The notes under the pieces were generated by a model. It was not told where the DNA came from and made no database searches. It saw only the letters and a program-made list of their open reading frames with translations. Positions 1 through 6,009 of a DNA stretch of 16,881 nucleotides are shown here, piece after piece (the first letter of the stretch is position 1; each line of letters starts with the position of its first letter). Both the position numbers and the translations under genes were made by a program. Location of the stretch: assembly GCA_003645735.1 (NCBI GenBank), contig QNBQ01000003.1:1-16881 (forward strand). The letters run 5' to 3'. The DNA comes from Candidatus Poribacteria bacterium (GTDB taxonomy: Bacteria > Poribacteria > WGA-4E > B28-G17).

Positions 1-134
1 CTTATGTTGCCCTCGGTGGCCGGGATGGCTATCCCCCTTGGGATGAGATAGTTCCTCGCGTATCCGTCCGCCACGGTTACTATCTCCCCGGCCTTCCCGA
101 CGCCGGGGAGATCCTGCTTCAGGATGACCTCCAT
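1..134 (-). CDS. rplI: 50S ribosomal protein L9, N-terminal part (runs off window)
   Basis: The first 44 codons read [20 protein letters not shown], then [20 protein letters not shown]. This is the conserved N-terminal domain of L9, which binds 23S rRNA; the GYARNYLIP stretch is the family hallmark. The ATG at 134-132 follows a GAGGAGGAG ribosome binding site 8 bases upstream, which fixes the start. The rest of the gene lies beyond base 1. It is the last gene visible in the rpsF-ssb-rpsR-rplI order typical of bacteria, and is separated from rpsR by 62 bases that hold its ribosome binding site but no clear promoter or terminator. Identification is firm despite the truncation by the window edge. 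Confidence 0.95.
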   Translation of the reverse strand, partial: MEVILKQDLPGVGKAGEIVTVADGYARNYLIPRGIAIPATEGNI

Positions 135-196
135 CGGAGAACTCCTCCTCGTTTAGAGTTTTCGGAGGCGAGGGGGAGAGGGTTGTTTTTCGGGGA

Positions 197-409
197 TTAT
201 TTCTTGGTGAACGGCAGGAGAGCTATCATACGGGCGCGTTTGATCGCCTTAGTCAGCTGTCTTTGATGTTTGGCGCAGGTGCCCGTTACACGCCTCCCTA
301 TGATCTTCCCCCTCTCGCTCAGGAAGTCCTTGAGAAGATCGATGTCCTTGTAGTCGACGTATTCTATCTTCTCGGCGCACAGCCTGCAAACCTTTTTCCT
401 ATACCTCAT
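197..409 (-). CDS. rpsR: 30S ribosomal protein S18
   Basis: This 70-residue protein has the usual bacterial S18 length and ends in the family signature [15 protein letters not shown]18 is a small-subunit protein that binds the 16S rRNA platform as a heterodimer with S6, encoded two genes upstream. Residues C8, C11, C45 and H48 form a C-x2-C...C-x2-H set, so this is probably the zinc-binding (C+) form of S18; zinc binding is inferred from the pattern. The gene starts 15 bases after the ssb stop, behind GAGGAGG and GAGG motifs, and is probably translated from the same mRNA as rpsF and ssb. The basic middle segment ([19 protein letters not shown]) is the expected rRNA-contacting part. Confidence 0.97.
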   Translation of the reverse strand: MRYRKKVCRLCAEKIEYVDYKDIDLLKDFLSERGKIIGRRVTGTCAKHQRQLTKAIKRARMIALLPFTKK

Positions 410-424
410 CGCTCCTCAACCTCC

Positions 425-850
425 TCAGAAGGGGATGTCGTCCTCGGAGAACGGCTCCTCTTCGACCTCGGACGCCTCCTCGACGGGAGGCTCCTCGGAC
501 GGCTGGGACGGCTGAGCGCTCAGCGGCATCAGCCTGATGTTTTCGGCGACCACGTCCAGCTTGCTCCTCCTCTGGCCGTCCTCCGTCTCCCAGGTGGTAT
601 ACCTCAATCGCCCCTCTATGAGGACGAGCCTCCCCTTATGCAGGTATTCGCCGCATATCTCGGCGTTCCTTCCGAAAGTTGTGACATCTACGAAACAGAC
701 CTCCTCCTTCCTCTCCCCCGTCTGTCTGTCGTTATAGACGCGGTTTACGGCTATGCCGAAGGTGGCGACGGCCGTCCCGCTCGGCAGATATCTGACCTCC
801 GGATCCCGTGTCAGATTGCCGAGCAGGATGACCCTGTTATATCCGGCCAT
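425..850 (-). CDS. ssb: single-stranded DNA-binding protein
   Basis: The 141-residue product starts MAGYNRVILLGNLTRDPEVR, the classical SSB N-terminus. It has an OB-fold of about residues 1-107 and then a Pro/Ser/Glu-rich disordered tail ending in the acidic tip DDIPF (137-141), which in bacterial SSBs docks partner repair and replication proteins. SSB coats ssDNA during replication, recombination and repair. It lies between rpsF and rpsR, the standard bacterial arrangement, with 6 bases separating it from the rpsF stop. Its AGGAGG ribosome binding site sits inside the last codons of rpsF, 10-11 bases from the ATG, which is slightly long and suggests translational coupling. Length and architecture are normal. 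Confidence 0.97.
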   Translation of the reverse strand: MAGYNRVILLGNLTRDPEVRYLPSGTAVATFGIAVNRVYNDRQTGERKEEVCFVDVTTFGRNAEICGEYLHKGRLVLIEGRLRYTTWETEDGQRRSKLDVVAENIRLMPLSAQPSQPSEEPPVEEASEVEEEPFSEDDIPF

Positions 851-856
851 ACCGGA

Positions 857-1285
857 TCATCCCTCCTTTTCCGATTGCTGGGAGCTGGCCTGAGAGGAGG
901 CCGTCGTCTGAGGCGGAGTAAGCTCTTCCTCGTAGACGTCCAGCACCTCAACCGTCGGAGGCTTGATCGGCTTGGTCGGATCGGCCTCCGATCTGACCAG
1001 CAAAACCCTTAAAACCTCATCCCTCAACATCAGCCATCTCTTGAACGGCTCGGCGAACTGGGGGTCACAATCGAAGATGATGATGACGTAATAGCCCTCC
1101 CTGAACTTCTGGCCCTTCTTGATCTCGTAGGCCAGCCTCCTTATGCCCCACCGCTCGACCCTCTTGACCTGGCAGCCGTTGGACTCCATATACTCGACGA
1201 CCTGGTTGATCGAATCGTTTGTCCTCTCGGCCCCCAGATCCGGCTTGATGATGAACATCACCTCATACTGCCTCGGCTCCCTCAA
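857..1285 (-). CDS. rpsF: 30S ribosomal protein S6
   Basis: The product matches S6: RQYEVMFIIKPDLG near the N-terminus, then the RRLAYEIKKGQKFREGYYVI block and LMLRDEVLRVLLVR. S6 pairs with S18 on the 16S platform. The start chosen is TTG at 1285-1283, because GGGGAGG lies exactly 8 bases upstream. The in-frame GTG at 1294, three codons earlier, would overlap that ribosome binding site and is less likely. From the TTG the protein has 142 residues. About 40 C-terminal residues form a low-complexity Pro/Thr/Ser/Gln/Glu tail (PPQTTASSQASSQQSEKEG) beyond the usual S6 fold; extended tails are common in this family. It is the first gene of its operon and is preceded by a structured leader and a strong promoter. 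Confidence 0.96.
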   Translation of the reverse strand: MREPRQYEVMFIIKPDLGAERTNDSINQVVEYMESNGCQVKRVERWGIRRLAYEIKKGQKFREGYYVIIIFDCDPQFAEPFKRWLMLRDEVLRVLLVRSEADPTKPIKPPTVEVLDVYEEELTPPQTTASSQASSQQSEKEG

Positions 1286-1353
1286 CTCATCCACCTCCCC
1301 ATGGGTTTAAAGCCTTACGCTTCAAGCGCAAGGCGGGGAGAGATCCCCGTGCT
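1286..1353 (-). promoter_or_regulatory. structured rpsF 5' leader, candidate S6:S18 autoregulatory element
   Basis: The untranslated leader between the predicted transcription start (about 1353) and the rpsF TTG can fold in two ways. Hairpin A pairs CGGGGA (1349-1344) with TCCCCG (1339-1334) around a TCTC loop. Hairpin B pairs GCCTTGCGC (1334-1326) with GCGTAAGGC (1320-1312), with one G-U pair. Alternatively, CTCCCC (1340-1335) can pair with GGGGAG (1300-1295), the core of the ribosome binding site, enclosing hairpin B. Hairpin A and the sequestering helix exclude each other. rpsF leaders bound by the S6:S18 complex are known in many bacteria; assigning this one is inference from position and fold. 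Confidence 0.6.
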
Positions 1354-1358
1354 AGTGT

Positions 1359-1387
1359 ATTATACCATAGCGGTTCACCCTTATCAA
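1359..1387 (-). promoter_or_regulatory. strong sigma-70-type promoter of the rpsF operon
   Basis: On the minus strand TTGATA (1387-1382) and TATAAT (1364-1359) are separated by exactly 17 bases. The -10 box is preceded by TGG, giving an extended -10 (TGGTATAAT). Transcription should start near 1353. The -35 box overlaps the TGA stop codon (1386-1384) of the upstream mog-type gene, so the ribosomal operon has its own promoter although it follows that gene directly. Confidence 0.88.
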
Positions 1388-1932
1388 CGGCCTCGGCGCC
1401 CATCCCTTGGGCTTTCGTCCCGGTAGGAGGGGGCTTGATGGTCGCCGATCTCCCCCCTCAGAACCTCGACGGCATGCGGTATGGCGGGCAGGATCGCCTC
1501 CAGACACTCCTTGGCCCCCTTGGGGCTGCCCGGCAGGTTGATTATTAACGTCCTGCCCCTTATGCCGCTTACGGCCCTGGAGAGCATCCCCGCCGGCGTG
1601 GCCTTCAAGCTCTCCGCCCTCATCGCCTCGGGTATCCCCGGCACCACCCTCTCCACCACCTCCAGCGTCGCCTCCGGCGTCACATCCCTCGGCCCCAACC
1701 CCGTCCCGCCGGCCGTCAGGATCAGATCGACCTCCCCCCCATCGGCCAGCTCCCTCAGCTTGGCCGCTATGACCTCCCTCTCGTCCGGAACCACCTCATA
1801 CCGCCTCACCTCGAATTCAACCCCTTCCCAACCCCTTAAAGCCTCGGCTATCGCCGGATAGCTCCGATCCTCCCTCTCGCCCCTGAACGCCTTGTCGCTC
1901 ACCGTCAAAACCGCCACCCTTATCCTCATCAT
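1384..1932 (-). CDS. MoaB/Mog-family molybdopterin biosynthesis protein
   Basis: The 182-residue protein starts MMRIRVAVLTVSDKAFRGE and carries the family motifs GGTGLGPRDVTPEAT and INLPGSPKGAKECLEAILPA. Members adenylylate molybdopterin (Mog/MogA) or are MoaB relatives acting late in molybdenum cofactor synthesis, in the cytoplasm. I cannot separate MogA from MoaB by eye, and no other Moco gene is in the window. The reading frame stays open upstream, but those codons are an out-of-frame image of the VWA gene. The true start is ATG at 1932 or the adjacent ATG at 1929, two to five bases after the VWA stop, with GAGG of the ribosome binding site inside the last VWA codons. The gene ends with tandem stops TGA TAA. 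It is probably translationally coupled to the VWA gene. Confidence 0.88.
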   Translation of the reverse strand: MMRIRVAVLTVSDKAFRGEREDRSYPAIAEALRGWEGVEFEVRRYEVVPDEREVIAAKLRELADGGEVDLILTAGGTGLGPRDVTPEATLEVVERVVPGIPEAMRAESLKATPAGMLSRAVSGIRGRTLIINLPGSPKGAKECLEAILPAIPHAVEVLRGEIGDHQAPSYRDESPRDGRRGR

Positions 1933-1934
1933 CC

Positions 1935-2942
1935 TCACCTCGGTATCTCCATGAAGACCCCCCCGGTCAGCTTGGCCAGCATCTTGTGATAGGGGTCGTC
2001 TATCCCTATGACGGTGACCGCCACCCTCTCCCTCCTGCACCTGGAGACGACCTTCAGAAACGGAACGCTCCCCTTCATCGGCTCGTCGGTCACGAGTATG
2101 AAGTGTCTTTCGGCCCCGGGGCGGAACCGGAGCTGATCGAGCGCCTTCCAGATGGCGTCGTAAGCCCTCTCGTCGCCGTAACACCTGACGTTCCTCAGCA
2201 GGCGGCGGTATCTGCCCACGTCGCGCGTGAAGGGGAACACGAGCATATCCCTCTTGAGATACCTGAACTTCACGACCGCCACTCTGGCGTCCAGTCCGCT
2301 CGCCTCAAGCGAGCCGATCATATCGTTGAGATGATTCCCCACCGCGACGATGTTGTCCTCCATGCTGCCGGAGGTGTCCAGGATGAAGGCGATATCGACG
2401 GCCCGAGCCCTGGCGTGCCTCCCGATCCAGGCGGCTATCCTGGAGAGCCTGTCCGCCATCTGTGAGTCCACATCTCCCCCTCCTCCGCCTCTCCTCCTCT
2501 CATCCCCTTCCGCCTCATCCCTCCCTTCTTGAGGGGTCGGGACCGGTTCGCTCAGGGAGAAGGAGGACAACCCCTCCGAGCTTAAGATCCCCTCGGGATC
2601 GACCTCCTTCAGGGCCGTGAAGAGGGGCGCCGAGGACGGCGGGCCCGAGGCTCCGAGGGCGAGGTCGGATCTGGGGGAGGGGGGGCCGACCCGGCGGGAG
2701 GCCTCCATCGGCCTCCGCGATCTGGCCGTCACGAAATCCCTCCCGAAAAGCGGCCTGGCCACCTCGGGAAACCCCTCGATTATGTCCACCTCGATCGGCT
2801 TCATCCTCTTATCGATGTAGCTCTCCTCCACCGCGTAAACGCCGGCGAAGCGACCGAGCTTGAAGGAGGGGGTGAGCGCGAACAGAAAGACGGCGTGGAG
2901 CAGGATCGACACTATGAACGAGAAGAGGGTTCTCCTTCCCAT
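1935..2942 (-). CDS. membrane-anchored VWA-domain protein with TonB-like N-terminus
   Basis: The 335 residues divide into three parts. Residues 5-24 (LFSFIVSILLHAVFLFAL) form one hydrophobic helix behind MGRR, as in TonB-type anchors. Residues 25-165 are a Pro/Ser/Arg/Glu-rich linker with a poly-Gly run. A von Willebrand A domain fills about 182-335. Its metal site shows DTSGSM (189-194), a CYGDERAYDAI loop (254-264) and the VTDEP aspartate (D286), so metal binding looks intact. The target is unknown; these domains usually mediate metal-dependent protein contacts. The ATG at 2942 lies 31 bases inside the upstream kinase gene and has no strong ribosome binding site, suggesting coupled translation. 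Neighbours lgt and mog do not reveal a function. VWA identity is firm, role unknown. Confidence 0.85.
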   Translation of the reverse strand: MGRRTLFSFIVSILLHAVFLFALTPSFKLGRFAGVYAVEESYIDKRMKPIEVDIIEGFPEVARPLFGRDFVTARSRRPMEASRRVGPPSPRSDLALGASGPPSSAPLFTALKEVDPEGILSSEGLSSFSLSEPVPTPQEGRDEAEGDERRRGGGGGDVDSQMADRLSRIAAWIGRHARARAVDIAFILDTSGSMEDNIVAVGNHLNDMIGSLEASGLDARVAVVKFRYLKRDMLVFPFTRDVGRYRRLLRNVRCYGDERAYDAIWKALDQLRFRPGAERHFILVTDEPMKGSVPFLKVVSRCRRERVAVTVIGIDDPYHKMLAKLTGGVFMEIPR

Positions 2943-3841
2943 CCCAGGAAATCGAGAACCTCCTCAAGGGTCGGTATGCCGGGCCTGCCGCCCAGCTTCC
3001 TGCATTTTAAGGCCGCCGTCGCGTTTGAAAACTCGGCTATACTCTCCAAATCCCATCCCCTCAAAACGCCGTAGGCGAAGGCGCCGTGGAAGACGTCCCC
3101 CGCCCCCGTCGTGTCGACCACGTCGACTTTGAAGGCCTCCTTGAAGACGACCCTCCGGCCGTCGGAGCAGATGCACCCCCTCTCCCCCAGGGTGATCCCG
3201 GCGATCCGGGGGCCGAGCGATAGGATGGATCTGAGGGCCTTCTCGTAATCCCCGTCGCAGCCGGTGAACTCCCGCGCGAAGGCCCTCGAAGCTATGACTA
3301 CATCGCACAGCTTTATGAGTTCATCGATCCCCTCTTGGACCGTGTCGGCGTCCAGGAAGACGATCACATCCCTCTCCTTCGCCAGCTTGGCCGCCTGAAG
3401 CGATGCCTCCATCTGAAGGCCGTCCAGATAGAGCATCCTGCCGGATGTGGCGAGCTGCATATCGACCTCCTCGGGCCTGAGCTGGGAGGTGGTGGCGCGC
3501 GTCCAGAGGATCGTCCTCCTGCCCGTCCCCCTCTCGACGATTATGAAGGCGAAGGGTGAGCTTGCGCCCCTCTCGATCACCGCTCCCGAAACGTCCACCC
3601 CCTCCCTCCTCAGCTCCTCCAGCGCGAACCTGCCGAAGAAATCGTCGCCGATCTTTGTGATGAAGGCCGTTTTGACCCCCAGCCTGGAGAGGGTCACCAG
3701 GCCGGTCGCCGCCGGCCCCCCTCCTTGCATGCTGAACTCCAAAAGCTCCGTCTTCTCGTCGGCATCCGGCGGATATTTCGGCGCTATGCCCAGCAGATCG
3801 ACGCAGGTATAGCCGATCCCCACCACATCGAACCCCTTCAT
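2912..3841 (-). CDS. PfkB/ribokinase-family carbohydrate kinase
   Basis: The 309-residue protein starts MKGFDVVGIGYTCVDLLGIA and has the GGGPAATGLVTLSRLG substrate-binding segment (about 40-55), the GERGC motif (219-223) and the signature DTTGAGDVF (243-251), with D249 as the likely catalytic base. PfkB kinases phosphorylate sugars or nucleosides using ATP in the cytoplasm. The N-terminus (YTCVDLL, QGGGPAAT) recalls ketohexokinase- or sulfofructose-kinase-like branches, but the substrate cannot be assigned. The frame is open further upstream, yet ATG at 3841 is preferred: it follows GGGGAGGAG and forms an ATGA overlap with the lgt stop. The 3' end overlaps the VWA gene by 31 bases. Length is normal for the family. 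Confidence 0.9.
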   Translation of the reverse strand: MKGFDVVGIGYTCVDLLGIAPKYPPDADEKTELLEFSMQGGGPAATGLVTLSRLGVKTAFITKIGDDFFGRFALEELRREGVDVSGAVIERGASSPFAFIIVERGTGRRTILWTRATTSQLRPEEVDMQLATSGRMLYLDGLQMEASLQAAKLAKERDVIVFLDADTVQEGIDELIKLCDVVIASRAFAREFTGCDGDYEKALRSILSLGPRIAGITLGERGCICSDGRRVVFKEAFKVDVVDTTGAGDVFHGAFAYGVLRGWDLESIAEFSNATAALKCRKLGGRPGIPTLEEVLDFLGWEGEPSSRS

Positions 3842-4665
3842 CTCCTCCCCCTCGCCTTTCGGATCTGAGCCTTCTTGGACTTGGCATACCATATGAAGAT
3901 CGCCCCGCCCGCTATCATGGCCAGGCTGAAGGTTTGGGGGACGGTCAGGCCGAAAGGGGTCTTGGGTGTCAGCCGCCAGAACTCGGCTATGAACCTCTCA
4001 CACCCCCCCAGAACCATATACATCCCGAACAGAAAGCCCGGCATCCCCTCATATCTCCTCCTCCTGCTCCAAAGGAAGAAGAAGATCGGCAGCGACATGG
4101 CGATCTCGTAAAGCGGGGTGGGGTGAACCCTGATGTCCGGGGGGACGTCGGTCGTCCCCAGCAGCTTCTGTATGGCCGGGTTGAGGTGGGGCGGGACGGT
4201 CCCGTGTTCAAACGACATCGCCCAGGGGAGGTTTGAGGGGGGGCCGTAATCCCCGTCCCCTGACAGGAAACATCCCATCCTGCCTATCGCATACCCCAGG
4301 GCGATGAGCGGCCCGATCGAGTCGGCCACTTGCAGGAACGGCTTCCCCATGGCCTTGATGGTCAGGATGACGGCGATGGCGCCCAGGATCAAGCCCCCAT
4401 ACCACGTCAGACCGGCCCCGGTGAAAAGCGATCTGAGGGGGGCCTGGGAGAACTCGTCGAAATGCTCAAACGCCCAGAACAGCTTCGCCCCGACTATCCC
4501 GCCGACTATCGCTGCGATCGTGATCCATCCGGCGGCGTTGTCGTCTATCCCCCTCCGCCTCAGCTCCCTCTGGAGCAGCCAGGAGGTGGTGATGAAGGCC
4601 AGGGCCATCATCACCCCGAAGCTCCAGATCGTTATCGGCCCTATCTGTATCAGCTTCGGATACAT
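3838..4665 (-). CDS. lgt: prolipoprotein diacylglyceryl transferase
   Basis: Lgt transfers diacylglyceryl from phosphatidylglycerol to the lipobox cysteine of preprolipoproteins in the inner membrane. The 275-residue product starts MYPKLIQIGPITIWSFGVMM and has several hydrophobic helices. It carries the Lgt signature GRMGCFLSGDGDYG (128-141), the TWYGGLI segment (87-93) and the HPTPLYE motif that precedes the last helices, and ends in a basic cytoplasmic tail. The start at ATG 4665 is supported by GGTGAGG upstream and by homology-like N-terminal sequence; the longer open frame reaches into the preceding gene. It starts 4 bases after the upstream stop and overlaps the kinase start by ATGA. No lspA or lnt gene is nearby. 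Confidence 0.95.
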   Translation of the reverse strand: MYPKLIQIGPITIWSFGVMMALAFITTSWLLQRELRRRGIDDNAAGWITIAAIVGGIVGAKLFWAFEHFDEFSQAPLRSLFTGAGLTWYGGLILGAIAVILTIKAMGKPFLQVADSIGPLIALGYAIGRMGCFLSGDGDYGPPSNLPWAMSFEHGTVPPHLNPAIQKLLGTTDVPPDIRVHPTPLYEIAMSLPIFFFLWSRRRRYEGMPGFLFGMYMVLGGCERFIAEFWRLTPKTPFGLTVPQTFSLAMIAGGAIFIWYAKSKKAQIRKARGRR

Positions 4666-4669
4666 CGCC

Positions 4670-5071
4670 TCACCCCCCTTTGACCAGCAGCTCCATCGGG
4701 GGCGTCTCCCTGTAAAGCACATACATCGACTTGCCGCACCGTTTGTGGGTTATGAGCATCGACCGCTCGTTGGGCATCAGGCGCGGCTGGGAGTCGCCCC
4801 TGGCGAAGCCCGTGATGAAGTTGTTGACCGGTATCTTGATGGTGAACCTCCTCCCGCAGTTGAGGCATCTTATCCTCTCCCGGCGCAGGTTTCGGAAGGG
4901 CTTGGAGGTCAGGAGGTAGACCATCAGCCCTATCGGGACGGCCTGGAGGAAGTCGGCGAACCATTTCAGATACCTCCCTAGGTAGGCGCCGAACGCGAAG
5001 GCGGCCGCCCAGGCGAGCAGCGCCAGGATCAGGCGCGAGTAGCTGAGCTTAAACCTATCCCTCACAGCCAT
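4670..5071 (-). CDS. small membrane protein with C-x2-C and H-x2-C pairs, unknown function
   Basis: I do not recognise this 133-residue protein. It has two predicted hydrophobic helices (about 14-31 and 40-56) and then a soluble C-terminal part. The soluble part holds C69-x2-C72 (IRCLNCGRRF) and H109-x2-C112 (THKRCGK), a spacing that could form a zinc or iron site; metal binding is inference. The ATG at 5071 lies inside the last codons of the J-domain gene (10-base overlap), and lgt begins 4 bases after its stop. It is therefore almost certainly co-translated with both. A membrane-bound partner for the J-domain protein is possible but unproven. The tight packing supports it as a real gene. 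Confidence 0.72.
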   Translation of the reverse strand: MAVRDRFKLSYSRLILALLAWAAAFAFGAYLGRYLKWFADFLQAVPIGLMVYLLTSKPFRNLRRERIRCLNCGRRFTIKIPVNNFITGFARGDSQPRLMPNERSMLITHKRCGKSMYVLYRETPPMELLVKGG

Positions 5072-5898
5072 CTCAGAACACCCCTGGCCGCTTTCCTCAG
5101 AGCCATCAACACCCTGAACCTCTCCGAGGCGAGGCGCAACCTCGATTTGGCCAGCTCTATCTTGGCCCTCACCTCGTCAGCCAGCCTTTCGAGGAGGTCC
5201 TCCCCCCGCTTCCTGGCCTGCTCGACCTGCTGTTTCAGCCTGTAAAGCGGCGAGCTGCGGATCTTCTCCATCTCCCCCTTAAGCTCCCGGATCACCCGAT
5301 CCAACCTCTCGTTCTCCCGCCTCAGCAGCTCTATCCTCCGTTTCTTCGGCGTCACATCGTCTATCTCATCCGCCTCCGATGCCAGCCTCCTGAGGAGCTC
5401 CAGATCCCCCTCCTCATACGCCCTGTTGATGATCGCCATCATCCGCTCGCTCCCCCCGCCGGCCTTGTCGGGGTGGTATCTCTTGGCGAGCTTCAGATAG
5501 AGCCTCCTCATCTCCCTCCTCTCCTCCTCGGACAGCTCCGGCATCTTCTTCCCGGCCTCCTCGATCCTCCTCTCCTCCTCGGCTATCCTCCTCCGCTCCC
5601 CCTCGATCTCCCTTTCGGCCTCCCTCTCTATCTCCTCCTCATCGAGGTAGGGGTTGGACTGGGCGATTCGGAGCTTCAGATCATATTCCCTGGCCTTCAG
5701 CTCGATCTTCTCAAGCTCGAGGAGCAGCCTGCCGACCTTGGCGCCGTATTCGGCCTCGAACCTCCTCAGCTCGGCCTTCATCTCCTCGATCATCAGGCAC
5801 AGCTTGGCCACCTGCTCCCTTTTGGCCTCAAGCTTTCTCTCCTCTATCTCGATGATCAGATCCTCGACCGTCTTTTTCGGGACGACCTCCCCGGCCAT
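5062..5898 (-). CDS. J-domain protein with flanking coiled coils
   Basis: The 278-residue protein is very rich in Glu, Arg, Lys and Leu. Residues 10-118 look like a long coiled coil. A J-domain-like core follows at about 121-172 (EERREMRRLYLKLAKRYHPD, then KAGGG) with the HPD triad at 142-144, the motif that stimulates Hsp70 ATPase. A second helical segment fills about 185-265. There are no DnaJ Gly/Phe or zinc-finger regions, so it is a specialised co-chaperone, not DnaJ itself. No dnaK is nearby. The start is ATG at 5898: the frame stays open upstream, but the residues there are not protein-like and lie outside the transcript predicted from the TATAAT box at 5913-5908. No ribosome binding site is visible, so the mRNA may be leaderless. 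First gene of the lgt unit. Confidence 0.83.
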   Translation of the reverse strand: MAGEVVPKKTVEDLIIEIEERKLEAKREQVAKLCLMIEEMKAELRRFEAEYGAKVGRLLLELEKIELKAREYDLKLRIAQSNPYLDEEEIEREAEREIEGERRRIAEEERRIEEAGKKMPELSEEERREMRRLYLKLAKRYHPDKAGGGSERMMAIINRAYEEGDLELLRRLASEADEIDDVTPKKRRIELLRRENERLDRVIRELKGEMEKIRSSPLYRLKQQVEQARKRGEDLLERLADEVRAKIELAKSRLRLASERFRVLMALRKAARGVLRWL

Positions 5899-5907
5899 GG
5901 CGCTACT

Positions 5908-5936
5908 ATTATACCACACGCCGCCCCTCGGGGAAA
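5908..5936 (-). promoter_or_regulatory. extended -10 promoter of the J-domain/lgt unit
   Basis: On the minus strand TATAAT (5913-5908) is preceded by TGG, giving TGGTATAATA, the same ten bases as in the rpsF promoter. The -35 region is weak (TTTCCC at 5936-5931, 17-base spacing). A start about 7 bases after the -10 box would be near 5901, leaving only about 3 bases before the ATG at 5898. Confidence 0.7.
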
Positions 5937-5944
5937 CTCCGCGC

Positions 5945-5973
5945 TTGACTCGGATATCCGAGAGGTGTATAGT
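5945..5973 (+). promoter_or_regulatory. sigma-70-type promoter of the dehydrogenase gene
   Basis: TTGACT (5945-5950) and TATAGT (5968-5973) are separated by exactly 17 bases. Transcription should start near 5980, giving a leader of about 30 bases that contains GGGGAGG (5997-6003), six bases before the ATG at 6010. It is divergent from the J-domain promoter; the two -35 regions are only about 8 bases apart. Confidence 0.82.
5949..5962. promoter_or_regulatory. perfect 14-bp palindrome in promoter spacer, candidate operator
   Basis: CTCGGATATCCGAG is a perfect inverted repeat that overlaps the last two bases of the -35 box and fills most of the spacer of the plus-strand promoter. A dimeric regulator bound here would block polymerase. 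No regulator gene is adjacent, so the protein is unknown. Confidence 0.6.
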
Positions 5974-6009
5974 AATTCCGCGCGGGGCTTTTCTCAGGGG
6001 AGGTGCGTG

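Noticed and set aside
1933..2184. N-terminal extension of the Mog-type protein
   Set aside because: Arg/Gly-rich out-of-frame image of the VWA gene; the conserved Mog start is MRIRVAVLTVSD at 1929-1932.
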